Source: an uncultured Bacteroidia bacterium | GTDB lineage: Bacteria > Bacteroidota > Bacteroidia > Bacteroidales > UBA932 | Direction: 5' to 3' | Assembly (NCBI GenBank): GCA_902785785.1 | Contig: CADAAA010000006.1 | Coordinates: 140,427 to 204,426, forward strand | Length of the DNA stretch: 64,000 nt | Shown: positions 1 through 10,081 of the stretch, piece after piece | How positions within the stretch are numbered: position 1 is the first letter of the stretch | Layout: every line of letters begins with the position of its first letter | Translations under genes and position numbers: made by a program | The notes under the pieces: model-generated | The model's database searches: none | Told to the model about the DNA's origin: nothing | What the model saw: the letters and a program-made list of their open reading frames with translations, nothing else

Positions 1-855
1 CATAAGGGTGAGCTTGCACTGCTGGTCGCCGTGCACCGGGATACATGTAGGATGGATCTGTGCGAAGCAGGGATTGGCGAAAAATGCACCCTTCTTGTAG
101 CACTGGAGGGCGGCAGAGCCGTTGGAATTCATTGCATTGGTGGAGAGGAAATAGGTATTTCCATATCCGCCGGTTGCGATGATGACGGCGTGCGCGCCGA
201 AGCGCTCGAGTTTGCCGGTAACGAGGTTGCGGGCGATGATACCCTTGGCTTCACCGTTGATGACTACGAGGTCGAGCATCTCATAACGCGGATAGCTCTT
301 GACGGTACCGGCGGCAATCTGGCGGTTCAGGGCGGCATAGGCACCGAGCAGGAGCTGCTGGCCGGTTTGTCCACGGGCATAGAAAGTACGGCTCACCTGG
401 ACACCTCCGAAGGAACGGTTGGCAAGGTAACCGCCGTATTCGCGGGCGAACGGAATGCCCTGGGCAACACACTGGTCGATGATGGCTGCACTGACTTCCG
501 CAAGACGATATACGTTGGCTTCACGGGCACGGTAGTCTCCACCCTTGATGGTATCGTAGAAAAGGCGGTAGACGGAGTCGTTGTCGTTCTGATAGTTCTT
601 GGCAGCGTTGATACCTCCCTGGGCTGCGATGGAGTGGGCCCTGCGGGGGGAGTCGCTGATGCAGAAAATCTTGACGTTATAACCAAGTTCACCGAGGGAA
701 GCGGCTGCTGAAGCACCTCCGAGACCGGTTCCTACTACGATGATCTCGAGCTTTCTCTTGTTGTTGGGACTGACAAGATGAATCTCCGACTTGCGTTTCG
801 TCCATTTTTCGGCGAGCGGTCCGTCGGGAATCTTTGAGTTTAATTTTTCGGCCAT
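1..855 (-). CDS. sdhA: Fumarate reductase/succinate dehydrogenase flavoprotein subunit, partial
   Basis: Catalytic FAD subunit that interconverts fumarate and succinate at the inner face of the cytoplasmic membrane. The first 285 residues are in the window and the C-terminal part runs off the left edge. Visible are a Rossmann dinucleotide motif (VVGTGLGG, residues 40-47), the [11 protein letters not shown] stretch (71-81) whose His74 is the expected covalent FAD attachment site, and an [10 protein letters not shown] segment. The start is the ATG at 855, which gives the family N-terminus [10 protein letters not shown]. In Bacteroidales the cytochrome b subunit (sdhC) usually lies directly upstream. 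Here that place, 84 bp away, is taken by a secreted hydrolase on the same strand, so sdhC is not visible. sdhB would lie outside the window. Confidence 0.93.
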   Translation of the reverse strand, partial: MAEKLNSKIPDGPLAEKWTKRKSEIHLVSPNNKRKLEIIVVGTGLGGASAAASLGELGYNVKIFCISDSPRRAHSIAAQGGINAAKNYQNDNDSVYRLFYDTIKGGDYRAREANVYRLAEVSAAIIDQCVAQGIPFAREYGGYLANRSFGGVQVSRTFYARGQTGQQLLLGAYAALNRQIAAGTVKSYPRYEMLDLVVINGEAKGIIARNLVTGKLERFGAHAVIIATGGYGNTYFLSTNAMNSNGSAALQCYKKGAFFANPCFAQIHPTCIPVHGDQQCKLTLM

Positions 856-938
856 TTTATTGTTGTTATAGATTTGATATTTCAATTCATCCGCAATTTT
901 AGTCATTTTTAGTGAAAAGACCAATCGATTGTCTTCCA

Positions 939-2174
939 TTATTGAAGAAAAGAAGCGAAGTGCTCCAAATATTCTTCAAAATATTTATTGCAGAACGAAA
1001 GATAATCTTCCTTAAAACGGTCGAAACCGTACTCCCCGCGGGTCCACTTTCCGTAAATGTCCTGCCATCCCGTCTCGAGCATGGACTCAGTCACAAGACA
1101 GTTGTGCAGGAGTTCCATCACGTTGTTCATGTCGATGTATGCAGGACCGCTGCTGACGTGGAAACGGAATACGGAGTTGTCCCTGATCTTACGGGAGAGG
1201 TCGCTCATCCACGCATTACCGGATCCGCCGGATGCCTTCATGAAAGAGGGGACCATATCACCGTCACCTGCAAGGAGCGGAACTGTGACCGTACAACATG
1301 GATATCCCAACACCGTCCACATGACGGTATGCTGGGGACTGCTTCCTGGACGGACACCTTCGAAAACAATGGATGATGCAGTACTGCGACGGGGAATAAG
1401 ATCCTGATCTACAATTATTCCAGTGAAACCTACCGAATTCCTGAGAGTATGGTAGTCATTGAGCCAGTCAATTCCCGTCATGGCGTTGCGGTAGGAACGG
1501 GAAATCCCATAGACAAGATCATGCGGGCCTATGTCCATGACACCGTTATCTGCCTGGGCATACATTTCCGCCATGATGGCGGATGCAGTAAGCCAGCGCT
1601 CATATCCCTTGTAATCCTCCTTCCTTCCAGATTCGGAGAAATTGGTAACTACCCTATATCCTTCGGGAATCTCGTTCACGTCATACTTCACCCAACCGTC
1701 GTTGTTTACATCATACCAGGCTGCCCCGCCTGAAGCATCGATGATACCGAAATTCGCTTCTACATACAAAGGTTTGGACATATTGTCCAGCAGATTCTCG
1801 AAATCCTTTACCGTGGCACAGATACCTAGGGCACGGAACATAAGGACGCCTTCGCGGTCCATCATTTCTGCCGGAACGTCGTCATCCTTTATGTTGTAAG
1901 ATGCCGTGTTGATGATGCAGAACCCGGCGGAGTTGGTGCCGGCCCACACTTCTCCTCCCTCAGACTCTGAATTGACCTGTCCTATGAAGCCGTATACCGG
2001 GCCTCGGAAGTATTCGATACGGGTGTCAAGATGGTCCGTATCACGATTCTTGAGCATGAGCGGTTTTCCGCTGGCAGTTGCCTTCCCGGATATGATGACG
2101 GCAGTGCAGGCCCATGAGGGTACAGCGCTCCAAATCCCGGCCAGAATGAGGAGCGAACATATCAACTTTTTCAT
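939..2174 (-). CDS. Secreted Ntn-hydrolase of the C45/choloylglycine-hydrolase-like group
   Basis: 411 residues. A signal peptide ([21 protein letters not shown]) is followed directly by Cys23 in [17 protein letters not shown]-terminal nucleophile amidohydrolases of the choloylglycine hydrolase/acyltransferase (C45, C69) type expose such a Cys by cleavage. The following LKNRD and GTNSAGFCI segments also fit that fold, in which Arg and Asn residues line the active site. Substrate is unknown; linear amides, peptides or conjugated bile acids are all possible. It lies 12 bp downstream of ruvB on the same strand and may be cotranscribed with it. Family level is fairly certain; bile-salt hydrolysis is not implied. 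Confidence 0.75.
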   Translation of the reverse strand: MKKLICSLLILAGIWSAVPSWACTAVIISGKATASGKPLMLKNRDTDHLDTRIEYFRGPVYGFIGQVNSESEGGEVWAGTNSAGFCIINTASYNIKDDDVPAEMMDREGVLMFRALGICATVKDFENLLDNMSKPLYVEANFGIIDASGGAAWYDVNNDGWVKYDVNEIPEGYRVVTNFSESGRKEDYKGYERWLTASAIMAEMYAQADNGVMDIGPHDLVYGISRSYRNAMTGIDWLNDYHTLRNSVGFTGIIVDQDLIPRRSTASSIVFEGVRPGSSPQHTVMWTVLGYPCCTVTVPLLAGDGDMVPSFMKASGGSGNAWMSDLSRKIRDNSVFRFHVSSGPAYIDMNNVMELLHNCLVTESMLETGWQDIYGKWTRGEYGFDRFKEDYLSFCNKYFEEYLEHFASFLQ

Positions 2175-2186
2175 AATCAGTAGTTT

Positions 2187-3215
2187 TCAGAAAAGGCTTC
2201 CGGCCTCTGCGGCTGCGGCGCTCTCGAGTCCGAGATGCTTGTAAGCAAGCTCGGTGGCGACGCGGCCGCGCTGCGTGCGGACTATGAATCCTTCCTTGAT
2301 AAGGAAAGGCTCATACACTTCCTCCAGGGTACCTTGATCCTCGCTGATGGCGGTAGCCAGGGTGCCGGCTCCGACCGGACCTCCCTTGAAATTGTTTATG
2401 ATGGTACGGAGTATCTTGTGGTCGATGGAGTCAAGTCCGAGAGTGTCGATCTTGAGCTTGTCAAGCGCGTACTTGGCTATCTTGAGATCGATGTGCCCGT
2501 CGCCCATGACCTGGGCAAAGTCGCGGACGCGCTTCAGCAGCGCGTTGGCGATGCGGGGCGTGCCGCGGCTGCGCATGGCTATCTCCCTCGCGGCCTGCTC
2601 CTCTATACCAATTTTCAGGATGTATGCGCTGCGCTTGACAATCTTGACAAGCTCCTCAGTATCATAATATTCGAGGGCGCATGTGATACCGAATCGCTCG
2701 CGCAGCGGCGCGGTGAGCAGGCCGCTGCGGGTGGTGGCGCCCACCAGCGTGAAATGGTTGAGCGTGATGCGCACCGAACGTGCTCCCGGCCCCTTGTCTA
2801 TCATGATGTCTATTACATAGTCCTCCATGGCGGAATAGAGATACTCTTCCACTTCGGGGGAGAGGCGGTGGATCTCATCGATGAAGAGGACGTCTCCCTC
2901 CTCGAGCGAGGTGAGAAGGCCGGCGAGGTCGCCGGGCTTGTCAAGCACCGGACCGGAAGTAATCTTCATGTTCACTCCCATCTCGTTGGCGATGATATGT
3001 GCAAGGGTGGTCTTTCCAAGGCCAGGAGGACCATGGAAAAGGGTATGGTCCAAAGCCTCCCCGCGGAGTTTGGCAGCCTTGATATAGATATTCAGGTTGG
3101 AGACGATCTCCCTCTGGCCGGTAAAATCTTCCAACTCCTGTGGGCGGATAATTCCGTCCAATTCCTTATCTTTGCTGTCGTTTGTATTGTGGGGGTCGAA
3201 GTCGGTCATGTCCAT
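2187..3215 (-). CDS. ruvB: Holliday junction branch migration helicase RuvB
   Basis: AAA+ motor that drives RuvA-bound Holliday junction migration during recombination repair. With the start at 3215 the protein has 342 residues, the usual length. Walker A is GPPGLGKT (62-69) and Walker B is FIDEIHRL (111-118). A sensor and arginine-finger region ([18 protein letters not shown]) and the C-terminal winged helix ([16 protein letters not shown]) follow. An upstream in-frame ATG at 3317 would add 34 residues encoded across the promoter and AT-rich spacer, so I reject it; ATG 3209 is a second acceptable start. The gene is divergent from mfd across a spacer with DnaA-box-like sites. Confidence 0.95.
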   Translation of the reverse strand: MDMTDFDPHNTNDSKDKELDGIIRPQELEDFTGQREIVSNLNIYIKAAKLRGEALDHTLFHGPPGLGKTTLAHIIANEMGVNMKITSGPVLDKPGDLAGLLTSLEEGDVLFIDEIHRLSPEVEEYLYSAMEDYVIDIMIDKGPGARSVRITLNHFTLVGATTRSGLLTAPLRERFGITCALEYYDTEELVKIVKRSAYILKIGIEEQAAREIAMRSRGTPRIANALLKRVRDFAQVMGDGHIDLKIAKYALDKLKIDTLGLDSIDHKILRTIINNFKGGPVGAGTLATAISEDQGTLEEVYEPFLIKEGFIVRTQRGRVATELAYKHLGLESAAAAEAGSLF

Positions 3216-3474
3216 CGCTCTTTTACAAATACAAATATATACTTTATTTTTTGAATTTAATGGTTGTGTTAAGGCGGTTGAAATGTTGAAAACTACTGTG
3301 AAAGTATTATTTTTCAAGTGCTTGCAACCATTTATGGACTGTTGAAAAACTGTTGGGGATTACATTGGCGGATAACATTGGGCATACCCTTTCCATCCAT
3401 CAACAATCCCAACTCCGGTTATCAACATGGTTACCGACATTTTTTCAACAGCGTTTTTAAAGAAATGTTGATAA
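3216..3474. other. AT-rich divergent spacer with five DnaA-box-like nonamers (candidate oriC)
   Basis: The spacer between ruvB and mfd is distinctly AT-rich against its surroundings. It holds five nonamers matching TTWTCAACA: TGTTGAAAA at 3284-3292 and 3340-3348, TTATCAACA at 3419-3427, TTTTCAACA at 3442-3450 and TGTTGATAA at 3466-3474. A weaker CCATCAACA lies at 3397-3405. These differ at one position from the classical DnaA box TTWTCCACA. Genes to the left are on the - strand and most genes to the right on the +, as expected on either side of an origin. No DnaA gene is in view, so this is a candidate only. Confidence 0.4.
3232..3239 (-). promoter_or_regulatory. ruvB promoter -7 box
   Basis: On the minus strand the sequence reads TATATTTG, a perfect match to the Bacteroidota TAnnTTTG -7 element, about 17 bases upstream of the ruvB ATG at 3215. 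A TATTTG follows immediately and could act as an alternative. The short leader supports the 3215 start. Confidence 0.6.
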
Positions 3475-6400
3475 GTTCAACTTCCACGTCACTTCTCAGG
3501 AAAAGCATTGCGGAGAGACGTGAAACCTACTGTTTCGGACTGTACCTCTCAGCCCGCTGGTTTGTATTTTCCCAGGCCGCAATTTCCGGCACCCACATGA
3601 TCCTGATGCCAACGAAGGAAGCGGCGGAGTATTGCGCCGCGGATCTTTACAATCTGATAGAAGGAGACAGGATATTCTATCTTCCTTCTTCGGGAAGGGG
3701 GATTGAGAGGAGCAATTATAAATCGTCGCTAGGAGTGCAGCGTACAGCCGCAGTAGGGAAGATATTGGAAGGAAAAGGAGACTTCAATGTATTCGTAACT
3801 TTCCCCGAAGCCCTGGAGGAGATGATACCGGATCCTTCGAGCATACGCGGTTCGATAGTAGTGTTGAAGACGGGTGACGAAGTTCCGTACGACGGTTTGA
3901 AAGAAAAACTGGCTGAAAGCGGATTCGAGAAGGTGGATTTCGTGTCCGCGCCCGGACAGTTCGCTTTCAGGGGGTCGGTTGTAGATATTTTTTCCTATTC
4001 TTCTTCCGATCCGTACAGGCTTTCGTTCTGGGGTGACGAGATAGAGGAAATCCATACATTCGACTGCAATACCCAGTTGTCAAAGGAGAAGTGTGATTCA
4101 GTTGAGATCATATCTTCGATAGTATCGGAAGGGGAGGGGGAGTCACTTGTAGGTATATCTTCAATAATGCCGGATGATACCGTACTTTGGCTCGATTCGT
4201 CCGACATGTATTCACACAGGGAGTTTTTTCAGGGGCTCGACCGTTTCAGGAAAGTCTACATCGATACTCCCATATCCAGTTCTGTAAGTGATAGAATAGT
4301 ATTCTCCATCTCTCCCCAGCCGGTATTCAACAAGAACTTCGAACTCCTGACCGCCGATATCCGTTCGAAGATGGAGACCAAGTACAAGGTATACATCTAC
4401 GGTGAGAAGGAGTCCCAGCTCGGAAGGCTTCGTTCCATACTCCTGCAGAACGGCGCCATCGTACCGCAGTTCGTTTCCGGCAAGAATCTCCACAACGGAT
4501 TCATCGACTCGGAGAACAAGGTTTGCTGCTACTCCGACCATGAGATATTCGACCGTTTCCACAGGGTGAGCCTCAGGCGTACGGTGGACAAGAGCGAACA
4601 ATTGACACTCAACGACCTCAGTGCTTTCAACGTAGGCGATTACGTCGTGCATATCGATCATGGAGTGGGTATATTCGGAGGTCTCGTACGTATGAGGGAC
4701 GACATGGGCCGCGTCAAGGAAGTGGTGAAACTCACTTACAAGGACGGTGACGTAGTGTTCGTGTCCGTTCATGCACTTAACAAGATTTCCCGCTATAAAC
4801 CCAGGGAAGGGGAGGCTCCGAAAATCAATAAACTGGGTTCCAAGAGTTGGCAGGCACTCAAGTCCAACGCAAAGTCCCGCGTCAAGGATATAGCGAAGGA
4901 CCTTATCCAGCTGTATGCGAAGCGCAGGGCTTCGAAAGGATATGCTTTCTCTCCAGATTCGTACCTGCAGGAAGAGTTGGAGTCATCTTTCATGTATGAG
5001 GATACTCCCGATCAGGAACTCGCCACGATCGCAGTCAAGCAGGACATGGAGGACACCTGCCCTATGGACCGCCTTATATGCGGAGACGTGGGCTTCGGTA
5101 AAACGGAGATTGCCATCAGGGCTGCCTTCAAGGCTGCCGCCGACAGCAAGCAGGTGGCAGTGCTCGTTCCTACGACTATCCTGGCACTGCAGCATTTTAC
5201 CACTTTCACTTCCAGGCTCAAGGACCTTCCTTGTACCGTGGATTATGTGAGTCGCCTGCGCACCGACAAGGAGATAAAACTTATCCAGGAAAGGGTGAAG
5301 CAGGGACAGATAGACATTCTGATTGGAACGCACAAGATACTTGGAAAAGGATTCGAATTCAAGGACCTGGGACTTCTCATCATCGATGAGGAACAGAAGT
5401 TCGGCGTGGCCGCGAAGGAGAAACTCCGTCAGATGAAGATGTCCGTCGACACCCTCACCCTTACTGCCACCCCTATTCCCAGGACCTTGCAGTTCTCCCT
5501 GTTAGGTGCTCGTGACCTCTCCATCATCAATACTCCTCCTCCCAACCGCATTCCTGTCCAGACTGAGATAATCCTTTTCGATGAGAAGGAGATAAAGAGC
5601 ATCATCAACTACGAACTCGACAGGGGAGGACAGATATTCTTCCTTCATAACAAGGTGGAAGAACTGTCTTCCATCCATGAGATTCTCCATCGTCTGGTTC
5701 CGGACATGCGTATATGCGTGGCGCACGGACAGATGGAGTCCAAGGAGTTGGAAAACAGGATGCTTGATTTCATGCGGGGAGACTATGACATGCTCCTTTG
5801 TACTACCATCATCGAGAACGGTCTGGATATCCCGAACGCCAACACCATCCTGATAAATCAGGCGCAGAACATCGGCCTGAGCGACCTGCATCAGCTCCGC
5901 GGGCGTGTGGGCAGGTCCAACCGCCGCGCATTCTGCTACCTCATAGTACCTCCGCTCGTTACCATCACCGATGACGCCCGCCGGCGTCTGAAGGCTATCG
6001 AGGAATTCTCGGATCTCGGCAGCGGCTTCAACATCGCCATGCAGGATCTCGACATACGCGGTGCCGGAAACCTGCTCGGCGCTGAACAAAGCGGTTTCAT
6101 CATGGACATGGGCTATGAGACTTATCAGAAGATCTTGGCCGAGGCCATGGAGGAACTTGGAGTAGAAACCGGTATTACTACCAGAAGTTCGAGGAACACC
6201 TTCACCGAGGATTGTACCATCGAGACGGACAAACCGGCATTCATTCCGGATGAATACATAGATATCAATGCTGAGAAAATAAGGATATACAAGCAGCTCG
6301 ATTCGATGATGTCCGAAAAGGAGATAGACCGTTTCGCGGTCCAGACCGCGGACCGCTTCGGCAAACTTCCGCCCGAGGTTGAAAACCTTCTCTATGTAGT

Positions 6401-6650
6401 AAAGGTGCGCAATCTCGGGGCTTCCCTCGGATTCGACAAGATCATCATCAAGAACGGCATGATGATATTCTTCTTCATCTCAAACCCCATGTCGCCGTAC
6501 TACCGTTCATCCGTTTTCAAGGATGTCATGGAGAAAGTCGGCAGGAATCCCATGTTCAGTCTCAAGCAGGTTGAGAACAGGCTGAAACTGGTGGTGAGAG
6601 GCGTTGATTCGATGGAAAAGGCCTATTCCATCTTGAAAAAACTCCGATAA
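3465..6650 (+). CDS. mfd: Transcription-repair coupling factor Mfd
   Basis: ATP-dependent translocase that removes stalled RNA polymerase at lesions and recruits UvrA. From the ATG at 3465 it has 1061 residues. In order: UvrB-like N-terminal domains, the CarD-like RNA-polymerase-interaction domain (GDYVVHIDHGVGIFGG, near residue 391), Walker A GDVGFGKT (near 540), the DEEQ box (near 640), TATPIPRTLQFSLLGARDLS, helicase motif VI region (QLRGRVGRS) and the C-terminal TRCF domain. The frame stays open upstream to an ATG at 3318, but those 49 codons cross the repeat-like spacer and look noncoding. One DnaA-box-like site overlaps the chosen start codon. Confidence 0.95.
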   Translation: MLISSTSTSLLRKSIAERRETYCFGLYLSARWFVFSQAAISGTHMILMPTKEAAEYCAADLYNLIEGDRIFYLPSSGRGIERSNYKSSLGVQRTAAVGKILEGKGDFNVFVTFPEALEEMIPDPSSIRGSIVVLKTGDEVPYDGLKEKLAESGFEKVDFVSAPGQFAFRGSVVDIFSYSSSDPYRLSFWGDEIEEIHTFDCNTQLSKEKCDSVEIISSIVSEGEGESLVGISSIMPDDTVLWLDSSDMYSHREFFQGLDRFRKVYIDTPISSSVSDRIVFSISPQPVFNKNFELLTADIRSKMETKYKVYIYGEKESQLGRLRSILLQNGAIVPQFVSGKNLHNGFIDSENKVCCYSDHEIFDRFHRVSLRRTVDKSEQLTLNDLSAFNVGDYVVHIDHGVGIFGGLVRMRDDMGRVKEVVKLTYKDGDVVFVSVHALNKISRYKPREGEAPKINKLGSKSWQALKSNAKSRVKDIAKDLIQLYAKRRASKGYAFSPDSYLQEELESSFMYEDTPDQELATIAVKQDMEDTCPMDRLICGDVGFGKTEIAIRAAFKAAADSKQVAVLVPTTILALQHFTTFTSRLKDLPCTVDYVSRLRTDKEIKLIQERVKQGQIDILIGTHKILGKGFEFKDLGLLIIDEEQKFGVAAKEKLRQMKMSVDTLTLTATPIPRTLQFSLLGARDLSIINTPPPNRIPVQTEIILFDEKEIKSIINYELDRGGQIFFLHNKVEELSSIHEILHRLVPDMRICVAHGQMESKELENRMLDFMRGDYDMLLCTTIIENGLDIPNANTILINQAQNIGLSDLHQLRGRVGRSNRRAFCYLIVPPLVTITDDARRRLKAIEEFSDLGSGFNIAMQDLDIRGAGNLLGAEQSGFIMDMGYETYQKILAEAMEELGVETGITTRSSRNTFTEDCTIETDKPAFIPDEYIDINAEKIRIYKQLDSMMSEKEIDRFAVQTADRFGKLPPEVENLLYVVKVRNLGASLGFDKIIIKNGMMIFFFISNPMSPYYRSSVFKDVMEKVGRNPMFSLKQVENRLKLVVRGVDSMEKAYSILKKLR

Positions 6651-6681
6651 TTGAGTAAATTCGCATTTTGTATTCCTGGCC

Positions 6682-7410
6682 ATGCAGAATCTTCTGATAG
6701 AAACGGGTAATACGGCGCTCAAGGCCGCGCTTTCCGAGGGGATGACCCTCGGAAAGACTTTCCGTTACCAGGGTGAGAAGAAGACAGAGTTCATCATTTC
6801 TCTCATCGAAAAGGAAAAACCTTCGACCGTAGTCCTTGCTTCGGTATACGACATACCCGCCGCGGACGAGAAGAGGATGCGCAAGGCATGTCCCGACCTC
6901 CTGCTTCTTGACCCTTCGCACAGCGGGATCCTGGCGGATTACGGCATTCCCTCCCACCTGACTTTCGACCGCGCCGCGGCCATCATCGGGACCCGTTATC
7001 TTTTCAAGGGGAAACCTTGTACGCTGATGGATTTCGGTACGACGCTGACCATTGATTTCATCGATGCGGACGGGACTTACCTGGGCGGAAACATCTCGCT
7101 CGGTTGCCGGACTCGTTTCAAGGCTGTGAACCGTTATTCCAAGGCCCTTCCCTCTGTCAACATCCCTGACAATCCCCCTCGGACCGGAATGTCCACGCAG
7201 TCCTCGATCGAGGCTGGGGTCATTTCGGGCATAATGTTTGAAATACAGGGATACGTCGATTCCAGACCGGACAATATCGTCGTATTTACAGGCGGAGATG
7301 CGAATTATTTTGCAAAAAGGATGAAAAACTCCATCTTTGTAGTTTGTAACCTGGTATTGATAGGTTTGGCGTTAATCACGGACGAGTATGTTGAAAGGAA
7401 GACTTTGTAA
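6682..7410 (+). CDS. coaX: Type III pantothenate kinase
   Basis: First step of coenzyme A synthesis: ATP-dependent phosphorylation of pantothenate in the cytoplasm. 242 residues in an ASKHA-type fold. N-terminal IETGNTALK is a variant of the usual D-x-GNT phosphate-binding motif. DFGTTLTIDFID is the central Asp/Gly/Thr motif, and GGNISLGCRTR followed by TQSSIEAGV matches the pantothenate and dimer regions. FTGGDANYFA is the C-terminal nucleotide-site motif. The 3' end overlaps the next gene by 23 bp, so the two are translationally linked at the head of the envelope cluster. Confidence 0.9.
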   Translation: MQNLLIETGNTALKAALSEGMTLGKTFRYQGEKKTEFIISLIEKEKPSTVVLASVYDIPAADEKRMRKACPDLLLLDPSHSGILADYGIPSHLTFDRAAAIIGTRYLFKGKPCTLMDFGTTLTIDFIDADGTYLGGNISLGCRTRFKAVNRYSKALPSVNIPDNPPRTGMSTQSSIEAGVISGIMFEIQGYVDSRPDNIVVFTGGDANYFAKRMKNSIFVVCNLVLIGLALITDEYVERKTL

Positions 7411-8716
7411 GATTCTGGCCGTGTCCCTCGCGATGACTCTCGCGGGGCTGTCCCTGCATGCGCAGGACGGAGCCTATACCGGCTTCACCCCCTATTCCAT
7501 TTTCGGAATAGGCGACATTTTTACCCAAGGCTCAGCGTACAACAAGGGCATGGGCGGTGTCGGCATAGCCACCAGGAACAAGCGCTATATCAATTACCTC
7601 AACCCGGCATCCATCACCGCGAGGGATTCCCTTGCTTTCATGGCTGACATGTCGGTGAACCAGTCCAACAGGTATTTCCGGCAGGGGGACATGTCCTCCG
7701 CCAACAATACCTTCAATGTCAACAGCATAACCATTTCCGTCCCGCTCTTCTACCCTTATTCGGCGATGCTGGTCGGCATAGCCCCTTATTCTTCCACGGG
7801 CTACAGGTATTCGTATATCCTCGATGACCCCGCAGTCATAGGCAATACCGGCAATGCCGTTTACTATTCCGCCGGAACGGGCGGCACCTACCAGCTTTTC
7901 GGTTCCACGGCAGTTACCTTGTGGAGAAGGCTTTCCCTGGGTGTGGAAGGAAGGATACTTTTCGGAAAGATAGCCAAGGAGAGTGTATTCTCTTTCGCAA
8001 AGTCGGCATACAGCAATATCAATTCCGGCAATACTTTGGTACTCAGGGGCAGTTCCGCAAAGTTCGGACTCCAGTATGAGCAGCCGGTTGGAAACAGCAA
8101 CACCATAGGCATCGGAGCCACTTACTCCACAAGTATCGGTCTCAAGGGAACGGTCGAGGATTACCGCATTTCGGTAGGCAGTGCACAGTCCGACACACTG
8201 CGTTTCTCCCGTGATACCCTCGGCGGGACCATGGGCGGAGTCTCAGTCCCGAGCGAGATAGGAATAGGTCTTTCCTTCAATCATTCAGACAATTGGAGAG
8301 CCGAAATCAACTATTCCAGGTCCGACTGGACGCATTCTGGTATGGATGTTGCGAAGGGATTTGCAGTGAAAGGCTCTTCGTACTTCGATACAAGGGTATC
8401 ACAGACGTACAGGGCCGGCTTTGAAATAGTTCCGAACAGGAATGATATCAGGTACTACTACAAGCGATGCGCATACAGGGTCGGCGCTTATTACGAAGAC
8501 TCGCGCTTCGCGGTGGATGGAAACCAGATTAAGGACATCGGCCTTACGTTTGGTGCTTCACTCCCGGTATTCAGGTACTACAACGCCCTGACCTTCGCGG
8601 TCGGCCTCGGCCAGAGGGCGTCGACCGCCGGGAACATGATCCGCGAACGTTATGTCAACTTCACGGTGGGATTCAGTTTCCACGACATGTGGTTCCGGAA
8701 ACTGACTTATATGTAG
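7388..8716 (+). CDS. Outer membrane beta-barrel protein, Bacteroidetes porin-like
   Basis: 442 residues with a signal peptide ending near HAQDG (residues 1-25). The remainder alternates short hydrophobic and polar strands rich in Gly, Ser, Tyr and Phe. It ends with an aromatic terminal strand (VGFSFHDMWFRKLTYM), as expected of an outer membrane barrel, possibly FadL-like. It starts inside coaX and is followed by a TPR protein, LptC and a PpiD-like foldase, an order seen in other Bacteroidales. The substrate or role cannot be read from sequence. The start ATG at 7388 gives a normal signal peptide. Confidence 0.75.
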   Translation: MLKGRLCKILAVSLAMTLAGLSLHAQDGAYTGFTPYSIFGIGDIFTQGSAYNKGMGGVGIATRNKRYINYLNPASITARDSLAFMADMSVNQSNRYFRQGDMSSANNTFNVNSITISVPLFYPYSAMLVGIAPYSSTGYRYSYILDDPAVIGNTGNAVYYSAGTGGTYQLFGSTAVTLWRRLSLGVEGRILFGKIAKESVFSFAKSAYSNINSGNTLVLRGSSAKFGLQYEQPVGNSNTIGIGATYSTSIGLKGTVEDYRISVGSAQSDTLRFSRDTLGGTMGGVSVPSEIGIGLSFNHSDNWRAEINYSRSDWTHSGMDVAKGFAVKGSSYFDTRVSQTYRAGFEIVPNRNDIRYYYKRCAYRVGAYYEDSRFAVDGNQIKDIGLTFGASLPVFRYYNALTFAVGLGQRASTAGNMIRERYVNFTVGFSFHDMWFRKLTYM

Positions 8717-8747
8717 GATGATTTGAAAAACTAACACTATTCAGGAT

Positions 8748-10070
8748 ATGAAAAAGACGATTTTTGCAATTTTGACCATTGCCCTGCTCCTCCCGGGAGC
8801 AAAGATGTCGGCTCAGGGTAAATACGGAGCAGACAGCGCGGAGTGTATCAAGTACCTCTCCTACTATTCGGAGTACTACAAGCAGAAGAATTACGACGAG
8901 GCCCTTCCCAACTGGAGGAAGGCTTACAACCTCTGCCCTCCTACGGCCAGCCAGAACCTCTTCATACATGGTTCCACCCTTCTCAAGCAGGTCATATCCA
9001 AGACCAAGGATGCCGAGGCTCAGCGCGCAGTCATCGACTCGCTCATGACCCTCTATGACATCAGGGCCCAGTACTATCCGAACAACAAGGTCACTTCCCT
9101 CAACAACAAGGGACAGGACATGTACAACTATATCAAGGACAACCCCCAGAGGCTGTATGACACCTACCAGGAGATCATCGGCGAACTGAAGGAGGCCACC
9201 AAGCCCCAGCTCTTCCTGTTCCGCCTCAACTCCGCCATCGACCTGTTCCAGGCCGGCAAGCTTAACGCCGAGGATGTCATCAACGCATATCAGACCTCCA
9301 TGGAGACCCTGAAGAACGCTACCACCGAGAGCGAGGCCGAGGCCGAGCAGCTTGAGAAGGTCAAGACCGACATCGAGTCCCTCTTCATCACCAGCAAGGT
9401 AGCTTCCTGCGACAACCTTATCGCGCTCTTCACCCCCCGCTTCGAGGCTGATCCCAACAACCTTGACCTCGTGAACAACATCGTCAGGATGATGAGCATC
9501 ACCGACGACTGCACCGGCAATGACCTTTATCTCAATGCCGTCACCAACATGTACAAGCTCGATCCTTCGTACAACTCCGCATACTTCCTCTTCAGGCTCA
9601 ACTCCTCGAGGGGCAATGTAGCCGAGGCCATCAGGTACATGGAGGAAGCTATCAATTATCCCGAGTCCGACGCTGCTACCGACGGTGAGTACAACTACGA
9701 GCTTGCGGTCTTCTGCTCCAAGAACGGACAGAACGCCAAGGCTTACGCCGCCGCACAGAAAGCCCTCGAGCTCAATCCTACCTTCGCAGGCAAGGCCTAC
9801 TTCCTGATGGGAACCATCTGGGGTTCGACCAACTGCGGTGGAAACGAGATCGAGCGCAGGGCTCCGTACTGGGTTGCCGTCGACTTCCTGCAGAAGGCCA
9901 AGAACGCCGATCCTTCCCTCACTGAGGATGCCAACAAGCTCATCGGCTCCTACTCCGCATACTATCCGCAGACCGCCGAGGCGTTCATGTATGACCTGAC
10001 CAACGGCCAGTCCTACACCGTCTCCTGCGGCGGCATGAGGGCTACCACCACTGTCAGGACGCAGAAATAA
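8748..10070 (+). CDS. Periplasmic TPR-repeat protein
   Basis: 440 residues. An N-terminal signal peptide (MKKTIFAILTIALLLPGAKMSAQG) is followed by helical tetratricopeptide repeats, for example YSEYYKQKNYDEALPNWRKA (about 41-60), a repeat near AEAIRYMEEAINYP and another near QNAKAYAAAQKALELNPTFA. It should be a soluble periplasmic or outer-membrane-associated scaffold. It lies between a beta-barrel protein and LptC in a tight + strand cluster, which suggests work in envelope assembly. No catalytic motif is visible. Confidence 0.8.
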   Translation: MKKTIFAILTIALLLPGAKMSAQGKYGADSAECIKYLSYYSEYYKQKNYDEALPNWRKAYNLCPPTASQNLFIHGSTLLKQVISKTKDAEAQRAVIDSLMTLYDIRAQYYPNNKVTSLNNKGQDMYNYIKDNPQRLYDTYQEIIGELKEATKPQLFLFRLNSAIDLFQAGKLNAEDVINAYQTSMETLKNATTESEAEAEQLEKVKTDIESLFITSKVASCDNLIALFTPRFEADPNNLDLVNNIVRMMSITDDCTGNDLYLNAVTNMYKLDPSYNSAYFLFRLNSSRGNVAEAIRYMEEAINYPESDAATDGEYNYELAVFCSKNGQNAKAYAAAQKALELNPTFAGKAYFLMGTIWGSTNCGGNEIERRAPYWVAVDFLQKAKNADPSLTEDANKLIGSYSAYYPQTAEAFMYDLTNGQSYTVSCGGMRATTTVRTQK

Positions 10071-10081
10071 TCTTCCGCTCC

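Noticed and set aside
3318-3464. 49 extra N-terminal codons for Mfd
   Set aside because: They translate the AT-rich spacer with DnaA-box-like repeats, and Mfd homology begins only after the ATG at 3465.
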